Position numbers and translations under genes: made by a program
Assembly (NCBI RefSeq): GCF_964355755.1
Contig: NC_092675.1
Coordinates: 5,180,312-5,244,311 of the forward strand
Direction of reading: 5' to 3'
Source of the DNA: Antedon mediterranea
Lineage: Eukaryota; Echinodermata; Crinoidea; Comatulida; Antedonidae
Length of the DNA stretch: 64,000 nt
Shown: piece after piece, positions 49,401-62,469 of the stretch
Layout: every line of letters starts with the position of its first letter
Position numbering within the stretch: the first letter of the stretch is position 1
Notes under the pieces: model-generated
The model's database searches: none
The model's input: only the letters and a program-made list of their open reading frames with translations
Told to the model about the DNA's origin: nothing

Positions 49401-50314
49401 CCATAAAGGTACCCTTAACTCGCATTAATGTTCTTAGAATAGACTAACCTGGATCAACAATGAATATGACGTGCGCAGCATGTTTTGATATCAGGTCTCT
49501 GATTCATCATTGTAGAAACAATTGTTTGGCCTGCGATATAAAACGAATATACTTACTTATAATTACACTGTTATTGCTAAGACCTAAATATATTGTTTAT
49601 TTCAATACTCGCCGTGAGGTAATTTCCCACATGATCGTAATCAAAACGGTAGGCCTACTTGGTTTGGTCTACTAGCGTTCCTGCTCCCAACTCGTCATCC
49701 ATTCATAGAAGCATTGATGAAGTAAGCCTACCTGCTGGTGACCATAGAACGGTCCCGGGATAATGACTACACTTCGGCTTTAGGGTCTATCATTTAATGT
49801 TAACCCTTTAACCTTTTTAAAAATAAACTTGGTAAAAATAAATCGAATAAGTCATACCACAAACAAAATATAAAGTAATCATCTCAAATGTTTTTAGGTA
49901 AGTAGTTAACCATCCATTACTTAACTGCTTATAAGAAGTAGGGCAGAAGTACTTTTGTAATGTTTTCTCAGTCAGCTTACGACATGAATTAGATATCCAC
50001 TCGCATATGTTAAAATAAGAGCCTACAGCAAAATATCAAGCATAACATTTTATAAAAACACGTCAGCATGGTTCTTTATCGTCACCTCAACTTAGTGCCT
50101 TCATTTATGACGTCAGTTAGTTGGTTTTTTTTGGGTATGACAAAAGTCCTATAGTTTCAGTTTTCATAAATATATTTATTGTTTATTGTTTATATATTAA
50201 TATTTTAACACCCTATTTCAGAATATTATTTTAAAGGCATATTCAACGATACCAAACACCACGCACTTTGGTTATTTTGTTCGGTCACATAAGTTGAAAA
50301 TATACATAAAATCA
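46444..50314. other. NDNF 3' UTR and intergenic sequence
   Basis: The first few hundred bases are probably NDNF 3' UTR (AATAAA near 46498; another AAATAAATAAAT near 46872). An inverted repeat TTTGACCAATCAC / GTGATTGGTCAAA lies at about 47547-47607. No further gene was seen. Confidence 0.4.
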
Positions 50315-50373
50315 AAATGGAATGTAATTAAAATGAAATGTAATTAAAATACAATGTAATTAAAATGCAATGT
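50315..50373 (+). repeat. 16-bp tandem repeat, about 3.6 units
   Basis: Units of ATGTAATTAAAAT plus three variable bases (GGA, GAA, ACA, GCA) follow one another. A simple local tandem duplication. Confidence 0.75.
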
Positions 50374-50565
50374 AGTGTTTTTTCAGTTCCATTGATATTA
50401 CATTTTGAAATTCTAACTGATCAGAGAGGAAGATGGTTTATCTTTTATTTTTGTTTAGTAATTCATTTTAACAACAATGTTGTGTCACCAAAAGTGTAAA
50501 GGAATTTCCTCAATTTACATACATGGGAGTCATTCTAGAAAAGAGCCGTGTAAGTACAACTTTTT

Positions 50566-51543
50566 ACTCGGGGTACGGGTACCCGAGTCTAGGACATTTT
50601 CTCCTCCTCCTCCACGTGGACACTATTGAGTAAAAAGTGCGATTTTTAAAGTACTACTCCTCCCTTATTAGTTGTAGTATTGAGCTGGGATTTGGCATGA
50701 ATATACTACAGGGATATGTCCTCAAACCTATAGAGCCCGATTTTTTAATTTCAAACCGGATGCAGCCATATGACGTCTCGAAGATGGTACCATATAGCCG
50801 TATTTGGTAAATTATTGATGTGTATGTGACGTCACATCCCGTCTTATGACGTCATTACGAAACCTTTTTTTTTTTAAACTTTATGGTGAAAAGTACTGTA
50901 TACGCAATATGATAATTATACACAGTATATCTTATTTGTATTATTTTTTTTAAATACTTATTTTGTGTAATCGGTAATTATCACTTTTACACATGTTTAT
51001 TTTGCTTTGTGCTTATTACCATATTTATTTGTAATTTAAATGGATTAAAAAATTTGTGTAACCCACATCTTTAGTGTAAGAGGTTTCGTAGTGTAGTGGT
51101 TGTCAAGTCTGCTTAACACGCAGAAGGTCCCGGTTCGACCCCTGGCGAAACCTATTTTTCTTTAACTTTATGGTAAAATATACTGTATACGTAATGTGAT
51201 ATAGAGTATATCTCGTTTTATTACTCAGGGTACCTGAGTCTAGGACTCATCTTTTCCTCTTCTTCTTCCATCCGGACACTATTGAGCAAAATGTGCGATT
51301 TATAAAGTACTACTCCTCCCTTATTCGTTGTAGTATTGAGCTCGGATTTAGCATGAATATACTACAGGGACATGGCCTCAAAGCTATAGAGCCGGATTTT
51401 TTAATTTCAAACCGGATGCAGCCATATGCACGTCTCGAAGATGGTACCGTATAGCCGTATTTGGTAGCGAGGTTATCGATGTGTATGTGACGTTACATCC
51501 GGTCTTATGACGTCATTACAGCTTCTTTTGCTGTACCCCGAGT
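50566..51543. mobile_element. composite repeat: two 300-bp direct copies around a tRNA-Val gene, bounded by inverted ACTCGGGGTAC
   Basis: Copy 1 (about 50574-50850) and copy 2 (about 51231-51525) share long near-identical stretches, such as AAAGTACTACTCCTCCCTTA, GAATATACTACAGGGA, TTTTTTAATTTCAAACCGGA and GCCGTATTTGGTA. After copy 1 comes GAAACC plus a T run and AAACTTTATGGT...TACTGTATACG. The same sequence follows the tRNA at 51146, so copy 1 has a tRNA 3' tail without the tRNA. ACTCGGGGTAC at 50566 and GTACCCCGAGT at 51533-51543 are inverted ends; two more palindromes of the same motif lie at 50566-50588 and 51223-51239. Confidence 0.7.
51082..51152 (+). tRNA. tRNA-Val(AAC)
   Basis: Acceptor GGTTTCG/CGAAACC pairs perfectly. 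The A-box region TAGTGTAGTGGTTGTC matches eukaryotic tRNA-Val. Stem TCTGC/GCAGA encloses TTAACAC (anticodon AAC, T33 present). The B-box is GGTTCGACCCC, with one mismatch in the T-stem. A TATTTTTC Pol III terminator follows directly. Likely functional, though the T-arm mismatch leaves some doubt. Confidence 0.85.
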
Positions 51544-53740
51544 ATCGCACATTCGTGCTTGTTTTAAAAGGGCTTATTTTACGACGCTCATTCTGCTTAA
51601 CCGCTGTCGGGAATTAAGTAGGGTTTGATTTGTTCCAAAACTTTATATTTTATAATCAATAGAAATGTTAACACCGGAGCTACCCTTTAAAATAACTATA
51701 TTATAATAAATGTTATCAGTTTAAAATGTATCTTTTTGTATTATTGAATACACCCAATTGTGCTTAAATAAATACACGCACGCATTATATTGATATTCAA
51801 CCCTAATTGATCAATCAATATTAATATTTTAATTAAAGAATGATTAAATCATTCAAAATTAATAGCTTTTAAAATCAAAATGTCATCAATCTTGTAAAAT
51901 AATCATATACATAATCTTGTTTGCGTAGGCTGTTTAAATTACTATATTAACCTTTGTAAAAGGTAATTATAATCGTCATGATCCATTGATAGTCAAAGGT
52001 CCAAGATTAAACTTTATTAACACCTTCATGCCGTGCATTTGTGTATTACTAATCAATACTAAAGACTGTCGAATATAGGTGTAGATAAAATCCTGTTAAC
52101 TATCCAATCTGCTATTAAAATTACAATAATATTTAGATTAGGCCTACAAAATGAAAAATTGAAGTAAAAAGTGCTTAGTGCGGATAAATTCAATATCAAC
52201 GAAGTTAGAATTTTTTCAGTCTTTCTACCACATTTGCCTAGAATTGATAATGTCATATTCAAAGTTCAAACAAATTATTCATACCAAAAATTCTATAGAA
52301 AATAGTGTCATCATTGTCGTAGTCATCATCATCATCAGTTACGAACCTCGTCTCGCTATCCAATATTTTACACCATTTTACTCTTATGCAGGATGGTTTG
52401 TCTATATAATTTTCAATTTCATTTTTCGTGATCCATGTAGATTTCGGTAGGCCTAACTCTTCTTACTTTGGTCTTTTTTTCTGTTGAATTCGTTTAGTGC
52501 AATATTTGCAAGAGCTTCCTTTACATATGTCATTTTGTGTTTGTTCGAATGGCAGACTGTTGGTTGGTAATTCTATTTTGCTCTCATTTTCATTAATATG
52601 AATGAATCATGCAAAAATAAGTGCATGCTTATTTCTTCCTGGTTGAACTTAACTTAATTGAACCTATCCCTGTCGCACTTCGTAAAGTAAAGTGCTACAG
52701 AGTGTGGCAGCTCAATTTCAGATACGAAGCATGTTATATTACAATGTGTGACAATTCTATTGCAAAGTGACAGATATAATATTCCAAAGCGTTACAATAT
52801 TGTATTGTAGTGTACACGCTCTATACCCTCTTTGACACCAAAACACTAAATCTTTTTAAATGTTTTTGAACACTACAGTAACACGTATCATACTGAAATG
52901 TACAAAATAATTCACTTCTTGTCATAAACGGCGTTCCATAGATAGAGGTATATTTTGTTACACCGGGAGGTTGAATTTCCATGATACTAGGGATACTAAT
53001 GCAATGACAAAACAGTAGCGTGACTTTGTTAAAGCAAAATTGCGTCACATGCGCGAGTATTCCTCGTTTTAAATGTATATTTTTCCACTATAAATTGCGT
53101 TTTAAAAGTCAGCGAACAGCACACAGAACGCTTAAAATAGGTATATTCAATTAAAGTTTTATTTCGATTTTAATTTCTTTCAATATTGTGTATAAAACTC
53201 TTCAACACCTGTACATATTGTTTCTAAAATGGATCAGTGTACTGTATAGTTTGAAATAAACGTTTTTTCTTTGTTTCTGTTCTGGGTCAAACTCTAAATC
53301 AGTATTGCCATCCATGCATGTTCTGAAACTGATTCACAGACTACATTAATATTATAATCTGTCATTGTGAATCATCGGTAAAAATGATAACGATCATAAT
53401 GCAATTATTCAAAAATAAAAAAAACTAAACGTACAAGCATTCAGCCATTCAACTTGTTTTTTTCAGCACAAATGAGTATTGATCATTTACGGTATGATTA
53501 TTTTAAGGTATGAAAATAACCATATCGCTTTATACATTTTTGTTTGAAGTTTTGTTGTGATGCCTTGATAATAATATAATGAATGTATTCATGCAGAAAA
53601 TACATTATCATTTCATTCATTCATTATGTAGACTGACTTATATTTAACAATTATTTTGTGTAAGACAACGCATAACCAACCCTCTTGAGTTGAATTATGC
53701 ACACAATTATTTTAGAAAAGTTTCATATAACTCTTAATTT
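51544..53740. other. intergenic, nothing recognised
   Basis: AT-rich sequence; no coding, RNA or repeat feature can be supported. Confidence 0.35.
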
Positions 53741-53741
53741 G

Positions 53742-53862
53742 ACTATAAAAGTTTATGTAACAAAACTATGATGTGCCCTATGATGGGCATATCACTACCA
53801 TATTTGGGCACATCACACTTTTTTTTTAGTAAAACTAGTTTGATAGTGTAGACAGAACTTAA
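53742..53862. mobile_element. MITE family GTGATGTGCCCA, copy 1 (shortened)
   Basis: It shares GATGTGCCC, GGGCATATCACTACCATATT, TGGGCACATCACACTTTTTT and AACTAGTTTGATAGTGTAGA with the two copies at 61745-62094. The left terminus is decayed (AAAGTTTATGTAACAAAAC). Confidence 0.7.
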
Positions 53863-55119
53863 GACCAGAGGGTGGGGTGGGGTTGGGGCAATATGGTAAA
53901 CACCAATTTACGATATACATCATCAACATAAATGCCTACATTTATTTTTAATCAGTAATAAAACGTCTTTAGTTTCTTTTTTTTTAAACGTCTACATTTC
54001 TTTAAATTAATATCAAACAACACTAAGCATTCTGGATCAAATGATTTTCTTTCCGCAACAATAAACATAATTTCATCAAACTTTTTTTAATAGCCGACCT
54101 ATAAAATATTCCAAATCGTATGTAGGCGTATTCGAATTAAATGCTTTATAATAAAACAGACTTATGGGGACTATTAAATTACAAAAATATTAATAAATGA
54201 TGAAGTCTAAATTATCGGGGGATTTAAAGGACATTCGGATAAGAATATTTTAAACTTTTCTGAAAGTTTTAAACAAAAGTAAACGTTAATGGTTATCTAT
54301 TATAGTGTTTATCATTATGTGAGTTACATTATACCGTTTCAGATTACATTTAATGCCATGGTGGTAAGTGTGTATGAAAAAGCTGTATAATATTGTCAAA
54401 TTTAATTTAAATGTATTTCCACATATATTAAACAGTCAAACATTCAGGAAACGACTTGTCTTCAGTAAGACGAAAACAGTTTATATAACATTTTTCACTG
54501 TATACTTCACATGGTAAAGGTTGGCATATAGATTTCTAACGATAAGAAATTAAGCTGATGAAAGTCGTCAATATGTTTCTATGACCTCGTATTATAAATG
54601 ATTTCAGTTTTTATAAATAGTTTTTGCAGTCATAAGAAGTAATAAATGTAAATATATTTATTTTTCATCAGCATGATAAGCATACTGATAGACGCCCACA
54701 CTCTCACCCTCACCCCCGCCCCCTTACTATTCGAATAATGTTGCACATATGCATTACAATTATGTACACTGTCTTTACATACCTACAAGCAATACGGTAC
54801 AGCCAGGTCTCGATCAAATGCCTCTCATCTTGTTTGTCCGAGTAGGTTATCATTCATACATTACTCTATATCGCTCTCTAATATTGCCGTATGTTACCTA
54901 AAATGGCTACAAAAATTACATTCTCTTCTGTATTTCTTTAACCTCCGGTTCCTCCACAACAAGCTTGCCTTTCGTGATTCGCCTTCTTATTTTTAAATCT
55001 TTTTTTTGTCATTCTTTTATTCATTTAGCTGATCAATTTTTTAAATAATTACTGTACCATCATTTCGATTTCTTACAAGAGTAATGAAAAGCGAAAACAG
55101 AATGTTAATTTGTATATAT
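53863..55119. other. intergenic, nothing recognised
   Basis: AT-rich; a pyrimidine/C-rich run near 54695-54725. No gene. Confidence 0.35.
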
Positions 55120-55124
55120 AAATA

Positions 55125-55280
55125 TGTGTTGATGGATTCAAACATGTACTACAAATGGAGAGAGGCATTATATACCAATAGATACAAGTTTTGGTTCTCT
55201 CTCCTTCATCTTTTTTTTGTGTAATGTATTAGGCCTATACCATATGGATAATTGTCTGAAATAAAAATTGAATTGAATTA
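55125..55280 (+). mobile_element. LINE-type 3' end fragment (TTGAATTGAATT tail), copy B
   Basis: Near-identical in order to 9765-9905: GATGGATTCAAACATG, GGAGAGAGGCATTATATACC, AATAGATACAAGTTTTGGTT, CTCTCTCCTTCATCTTTTTT, CCATATGG, TAATTGTCTGAAATAAA and TTGAATTGAATT. Confidence 0.65.
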
Positions 55281-57525
55281 TAATAAGAAGAAAGAAGAGA
55301 ATACACTTTTTGATTGACTTGACTTAATTTGAAACTATACTTGATTTTCAGTTCAATGTTGTTTTGATAAATGTAACTAATTAATTCAATTTGTATCAAT
55401 GTATTCACACCCCTTTTTTCAAGGCAAATCTACAAATAAATTGCAATTTATGACATTTCAAAACATAATCTACAGGAAAGAATAAACATTTTTTGGCAAA
55501 CACTTTGTGACTAAATAGAGCGATTGCCAGAATCGTTTAAAGTATGTTATTTACCAGGACAGCTGGAACAACTGTCAGAGTAAGACAAGTTTTAATGTTG
55601 TTTAAACATATATGGAAAGCATGATTTGGAGAAATTGAGTCAGTTGTTATAGTATAATCTGTGTGGAGAAATATAGAGGAAGTTCCGGTTTCGACCTCCT
55701 CGGGAATGTATTCCTCGTGGGCCGAAATTCCAATGGTTATAATATAACCATTAGAATTATATATTATAAGAAACTTGTCCCGCAAGTCTGACGTAATCGT
55801 ACTTTTAACCAATCAACGACCGGAAAAGTGAAACTGTTTGTGTATACCGGTATATCACTATGTAGCCTTTTGCATTCACAGTATTCAGACCTAAATATTA
55901 CCAACATTGTCTGTCTTCATGATAAAATCCAACTTTTAACCAATCAAATGCCATGAGTCATCTGCGAATTAAAAAATATAAACTTAACCTGTTTTTCGGA
56001 TATTGTATGTGGGGGTGTCTATGCAATTAATTTTTTTTTATTAGCATCTTTGGCCACAAAATATAGGGCCTAAGCATCTTCAAGTCTTAAATTTATTATG
56101 GTATAATTATTATTAATCGTCTTTTAATAGTGTAGCCTGTCGTAATACAATAGCTGAGTAGTTTATGATGGACTACTATATTTCATCGTCATTTTTATAA
56201 TTACCATATCGATTTTACTAGCCTTTTTTAATAGTCTCAACGTCATTTGTTGAATACTCAAGACAGTGATAAACTACTAAATCTCATTGGGTTATTAGTT
56301 AACTTAGCCCCCTCCACCCACCCACTATAATCGTATGTTCATCTACTCGACTTATGGGAATAAAATATTAATAAATCATCTATCAAAACATAAGTACTAT
56401 AGAGGCCTTGTGCTGGTAGTTAGTTTTAAAAGAAAGTATGTACAGAATAATGGCATTTCATTGTAAATGCGAATTGATATGCTGTATAGTATTAAGGGCA
56501 CTTAGAGACCGCAAACCTTCGCCTGCATATGAACATGTAATGCCGTGTGTTCCCATATAGTTATGAAACCATCCTTTAAAATCTTATGAAAATCGGACAA
56601 TAACTTTTTGAGTAATCATGCTAACTAAGAAATATAAACAAACGCGATCGACCACACAAATTCTCTCGCCATTCTGGAGGGGGAAATAAAAAAAAATATT
56701 ATAATTTTTAAAAATAACAATAATATCTAAATTAACATTATTCAATTAATGAATATAAACAAACACATTATTAAAATGGAATTAATATTGTATAATTGCA
56801 TAGGTCAAAGACAAACATGAACAGATCAAAATATGAACACGATTAATAAAAGATAACAAGCGCGTATAAAAGTCGCACTGTTATTATTTTTGTTTTTATT
56901 TATTGTTTGTAAATTATATATCTTTGTATCCTCATAAGTGGTGAATTTTAGAAGTTGTGTTTTACCTAACATCCACCTGTCTCTTTCTATATTTATCATT
57001 AATAAATTAGTTTCAAATGCTTCCGTTTTGACTTATTTAGTTTCTTTAAGCGTAGGTGGCATAATCAAGCAGGTTACTCTGATTAGGGCGAGTGAGTTTT
57101 ATGCGTCATGCCTCCAAGTTGATTGATAGATACGTGTAGTTTAGACCCCAGAGCACGATGCCGATTCACAAATAAAATCATTCGAATTTATATTGGATCA
57201 CGAAATGCATGATGACGATTGATGGCGTTATCAACACACTAACATTACAGATAGCCTATCAGTCATCAGCTTCAATCAAATCAAAATATGAATTACAATT
57301 ATTAGAATGTGATACTATTTTATAAGCAGTTGTGGTAAAATATCAAATATATTTAAAAATATTGTAAACCCGTCTTCAAAATTTTCAAATGTACGGTAAG
57401 TAAATTAACAAAAACCGATACTGTTATTTTGGTTGCATTAATTAATAATTTTATTTATCAGTATGTTTTACAGTTATCATAATATCAGTAGTGCATATTT
57501 GGTACTATAGTTAGTTAGTTAGTAT
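55281..57525. other. intergenic, nothing recognised
   Basis: AT-rich sequence, no supported gene. The stretch around 56490-56680 (GGGCACTTAGAGACC ... AATCGGACAATAACTTTTTG) has the look of a dispersed repeat but has no second copy here. Confidence 0.35.
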
Positions 57526-57686
57526 ACAAATAATGAATGTTTATGAGTGCAATGGTACAAATAATGGCACGAGGTGAATGATGAAAGGTTATATCAACGA
57601 GGCAACGCCGAGTTGATATAACCTTTCATCATTCACCAAGTGCCATTATTTGTACCATTACACGAATACAAAACATTCATTATTTG
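57526..57686. repeat. long foldback hairpin
   Basis: The left arm (ACAAATAATGAATG..., AATGGTACAAATAATGGCAC, GGTGAATGATGAAAGGTTAT, ATCAAC) is mirrored almost perfectly by the right arm up to ATTCATTATTTGT, around the short centre GAGGCAACGCCGA. Arms are about 70 bases with a few indels. It is a foldback element or a MITE reduced to its termini. Confidence 0.85.
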
Positions 57687-57869
57687 TTTTATATAACATC
57701 TAGACGTTTTTTTTTTCGTACACAAAAATGTTTCAAAAAGTACTATTTAACGATCGTTGAATAGTGCGTACTATTGCACGCCATGTGACCCACATTCGTC
57801 CAATCAAATGACAGGAATTTATATAGGTGTTATATAATTATGGATAAACAAGGCTATATACATGGCTGC

Positions 57870-57960
57870 AGTCGCGTGCGCAAATTTGAGTTAGTGTTTA
57901 CCGACCGACCGACAACCAACTTACTGACATAGTGAGCTATGAGTCGCGTTGCACGCAACT
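57870..57960 (-). mobile_element. AGTCGCGTGC-type short element, inverted copy
   Basis: The minus strand reads AGTTGCGTGCAACGCGACTC, ATAGCTCACTATGTC, a GTTGG/TCGG microsatellite, AAACACTAACTC and GCACGCGACT, then TGCAGCCATGTATATAGCCT. The complete form has the same segments as the pair at 12237-12455. Confidence 0.78.
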
Positions 57961-60900
57961 AAAAACTTTACATTTGGAAAATATCATCATTACATGCGAA
58001 CAAATAATTTAAAAAAATAAATAAATATTAAAAATAAAAGGTTGAAAAACTATATAATCTCTGTATAACAGTTCTCGATCGCGTACGATAGTTGACCTTA
58101 TGTTATGCGTACATGACGAGAATTGAAGTCTGGCCCGATTACAACGTTTCGTAATAAAAAAACAATTAAGCATTAATTAAATCGGATACTATATAAATAA
58201 ACAGCGGAAATTATCAATCTTATACAATTTATTATAGAGTTTTATTGTGGTGTGAAAATCATTGATGATCGAAGCTGTATGTAAAATATTGAGAAACAGA
58301 TAGAATTGAAATTATGAATAATCATTCGTCCTAGTGTGAACCAACCTTAAGAATATATTGAACTATGATATCATGTCTTGAAAGGTCCATGCAATTGGTT
58401 GATATATTAACTTTTTATACGTGTCAAGTGGATAACATCCGCAATCCGTATCAGGTCAGCCAAATGGCTATGAGCATTGTGGCAGATTTCATACGGTTGC
58501 ATTATGAAAGATCAGAAATTTACTTGTACTTGATTGGAAGAAACTTTTACGTCATGTCTTACATCTAAGATATGGTAAGCCGTGTCTGCCTCGGACAATA
58601 ATGAATTGCGATACGTAAAAGGCGTTTAACATTATGATTCTGTTTTTATTAAAATATTAATGTATCTTTCACATCATTCAACTGATTTAAAACAGACATA
58701 CGTCTCATCAGCCATAGTGGTACGCCTTAACAACCACACCCGAAAGTCAGATCCATGGGTTGTATATATCAAAATGATTATTGTGACCTATTAAACGACC
58801 AGAAAGTTCATATAAGCTATTATTGTAGACTTCATTGTCGGCTGAAAGATGGCTTAGTTCACAATATTCAACACTAAAGAAATCGCAGTGTCATCGGATT
58901 GGCATAATGACATTATTTTAATGTTTCTAATCTCTCTTAACAGTCACATTCAGGTCACGGTCCCTAATTTAGGAAATGAAATGCCGATTCTAAGTGTCGT
59001 ATATGTTGTAATAGGCTAGGAAGACAGATCCGAACACAAAATTCTCACAACAACAACGGATAGTTATATTATCAATAACTATAGCCTATGTAAATTGTTT
59101 TCATGAGAGTGCAGTTAACCATTTGAACAGATATTAGTAATTTTAAAAAAACGTAAACGTGTCCACATTTACAATTCTACCTTTCCCTTTTACTGGTCTT
59201 GGTTTTAAAAATATAAGCACATTTAGATGCAAACTTAATTATTTCGTTTATTACCGTAGGCCTTACACACATTTTTTATGAGAAAGTAGGGATATAAAAC
59301 GAAGCGTAACAACAAATTAACAGAAAGTTTTAGTTGTCAATATCATTACCGTAATGATGCATGCATTTTTAAAGCAATATATATTATTATTTACAACACA
59401 ATGGAAATATAATAATTCATTTTAACATTATAGTCGTATGGAGATAAAAGGTAATGTGGCTTGGCCTATTATTTGAAATTCAGGTAGGAGGCCTGAATCA
59501 GGTTTAAACTGTTAAAATCTGTTAAAATTGCTATATAGAATGTTGATCAAATAAATTAAATTAAGGGCTGTTTCTGTAATTTTAAAACCGTAGGTCTAAC
59601 AGCAAACAGAAATGTGTTGTTAATAACCCTTAAGGTATACACGCCTTCTGAAATTAAAGTTAAAAACTACCGGCAGATATTGCACGCTATCAATAGTAAT
59701 CCCTCGAATTATATCGAGGTTAATGACTGCGACTAAAGAGACAATATCTATAACCCTCATAAGTGAACATTGTCTGACCTGTATAATAAGTAATGATGTA
59801 TCATGTCGAAACACATCTAGGAACATTGCCATCATCGTGTGCGTTTCACCGACTAATGTGTTTTAACTAGAGCTTACAGATGTGTAAACCGGTCAACGAC
59901 GTGAGAGTTAGGTTTTAAAATCACGTTTTGTCATTCACAAGAAGCGTTTTACTTTACAATGTTTCTAAGATTCATAATTAAATCACATTATTTTGAATAA
60001 AAAATGTTGTAGTAAACTAATCTAAAATGTTTTATACGACATCCGCAGTTGTTTTTATAATGCAATTATTGCATGTTGAAAAGAAATGGAAATTCATGCA
60101 TGCAACATAGACCTACATACTGCAACCTGCCCTATAAACTATGCACTTATAGAATGAATATGAAGGCATAATTGTATGTCTATAGAAGCAGATGTTTTGA
60201 ATCTTACGTCTATCTAAATAATGTATATCTTTACCGTTTTTCCTAAATACCATTATAAGGCCTTCCTGGAAATTGACTATTTATTGGAGTGTACGCCTTA
60301 TGACGGAGAAAGATGATTTTCTGTTGGACTTCTCTTGATAATGAGTGTGCATTTTGTTTTCTGAATCAGACTAATACACGTAAACTCATATCTAGATGAC
60401 TTTCAATAGTCAGTTAACATCTACCAAGTGAACGTTGCAGAATCGTAGTTGCCTATAAATGTACCGAACAATTTGAAAGTATAACTTGTTCCATTCATGA
60501 ATGCATGCTGGTTCAACGTTATTGAAGATGGATTTGCTATGTTATGCTTACCGAATTAAACTGTCATACCTCTGTCATCTCTGGGCAGATGTCCCCTTCA
60601 CTATTTGGTTCCGCTCCTATGGTATAGGCATGCAGTGTTACAATTTCATGCTCTACTTTACGCTTTGAAACCTGTCATATAAATACAGTCGATGTGTATA
60701 TATGACTGCTGAGATACAAACATGTAGTAGACTTAGTTTCGGATTACTTTATATTTCAATATTACAGTAAAAATATGAATGTCAATGTCAAATGCAAGTT
60801 TAAAAAGTAATTTTATTTGCTGGTTGCTCGCACATTTTGTAAAAGAAAAATATAATTAAAGGAAACGACGATAATTATCATACTAGTTCAGGAAATAACC

Positions 60901-61744
60901 CAGTGTGAGACTATTAGGCATATGTTACTCTATGCACACCTAAACAAAATTGGTACACGAATGGAATGAGTCTATATTTGCTTATCCGATGATGTTTTGC
61001 GCCCAAATAGTGCAATGGCGTTAAGAAGACAAATTTACACATACCGCGTATCTATCCTGTGCGGAAACCGCCTGTCCGCTCCGCGTTGTGTGTGAATGGT
61101 CATAAGTAATAACATAGATTCTATATTATTATTACTGTTACCGCTCGTCTGTGTAAATTCGCGTTTTGCTGGCACGAGTTAAAAACCACAATCATGAATA
61201 TCATGCAAATGTCGAATTTTGCACTTGGTGTTTAATTTTTTTTTAAATACAGTCACCCAAGGGCAAACTGATGGTTCTTGTGTCACGTTTATTCGCATAG
61301 GGAGTTTATGTTTTGTGTTCTTTACAACACGTTTCATTAGTCACACTCGTACTCTAGCCTGTCCAGAACCATAAATTCAAGTTGACTAAAACGCGCAAAT
61401 TGGCTGCTGTCCTATTATATGGTTAAATTATGATATAATCATTACTGTATGTACGTTTTGCCTTTAGGACACATAACATTTATATAATTCAAGGTAATAA
61501 AATCAATTGTTCGAATATTGTACTGATTATGTTAACCTTCAGCAATTCGTCAATGTTGAATACCGTACCATAGTATATGACAACCAACATTAAATTCAAC
61601 AGTATTGCCTTATGTGATGAAATTGATCAACGATGTATGAATAAAAAATGATACGGTAATTCTTTGAATCATTGTTTCAATGTAAGCTAGACCCATGACT
61701 TTTTGCAGTGTTGTTGGGTAATGGATTATAACTATATGTACAAT
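57961..61744. other. intergenic, nothing recognised
   Basis: AT-rich; no coding, RNA or repeat feature can be supported. Confidence 0.35.
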
Positions 61745-61911
61745 AAAGCTCTGTCTACTAATCTATCAAACTTTGTGTGACAAAAAATGTGATGTGCCCA
61801 TATATGGACATGGTGATGTCATATGACTACCATGTTTGGGCATATCACAACCATATTTGGGCACATCACGCTTTTTTTGTCAAACTAGTTTGATAGTGTA
61901 GACAAAGCTTT
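61745..61911. mobile_element. MITE family GTGATGTGCCCA, copy 2
   Basis: The termini are inverted: AAAGCTCTGTCTAC...TATCAAACT..GTGTGACAAAAA...GTGATGTGCCCA on the left. On the right is the reverse complement of AAAGCTTTGTCTACACTATC plus AAACTAGTTTGACAAAAAA and GCGTGATGTGCCCA. The centre repeats CATATCAC and TGACTACCAT-like motifs. About 60 bp of imperfect inverted repeat on each side. Confidence 0.82.
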
Positions 61912-61941
61912 TGAAAATATTACAAACATCCAGGTGACAAT

Positions 61942-62094
61942 GTTAAACTTTATGTGACAAAAAAAAATGTGATGTTCCCATACATGGACATGATGATGTC
62001 ATATCACTACCATATTAGGGAATATCATTGCCATATTTGGGCACATCACACTTTTTTTGTCAAACTCCTAGTTTGATAGTGTAGACATAGCTTT
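61942..62094. mobile_element. MITE family GTGATGTGCCCA, copy 3
   Basis: Same orientation and only 30 bp from copy 2. It shares TGTGACAAAAAAAAATGTGA, GGACATGATGATGTCATATC, TTTGGGCACATCACACTTTT and TAGTTTGATAGTGTAGACAT. The outer left terminus (GTCTACACTATC) is missing. Confidence 0.8.
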
Positions 62095-62469
62095 ACACTT
62101 CTTAGCCTTATGTGGGCAAAGGCCACTAGTTATTATCATACACAACCTTTATTTTTATGTTCAAATTTGGTAAATAATAAATGTTATTATTTTCTAAACA
62201 TTATAATAAGAAGCTAATGCATGAACATGTGTGAAAATTAATAATTAAATGCAAGGTAGAGTCTGAAATGTAAGTAGATACTTGTAATACGAATTATAAT
62301 TGTAAATGGGATTTCATCATTATTTGTTAGTAGAATGTTGGTCCATTATTTGTCGAATCGTGGGTTATTTGTAAATGGACGAATGCTAATTTATAGGGCT
62401 GCAATTATAAACTGTTAGTTGAATGATTAAAATGCAAGAAATATTGTATTATTAATACTGTACTTTCTT

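Noticed and set aside
56490-56690. AATCGGACAATAACTTTTTG stretch resembling dispersed repeats
   Set aside because: Only a few words match elsewhere in the window (about 11100); no boundaries can be set.
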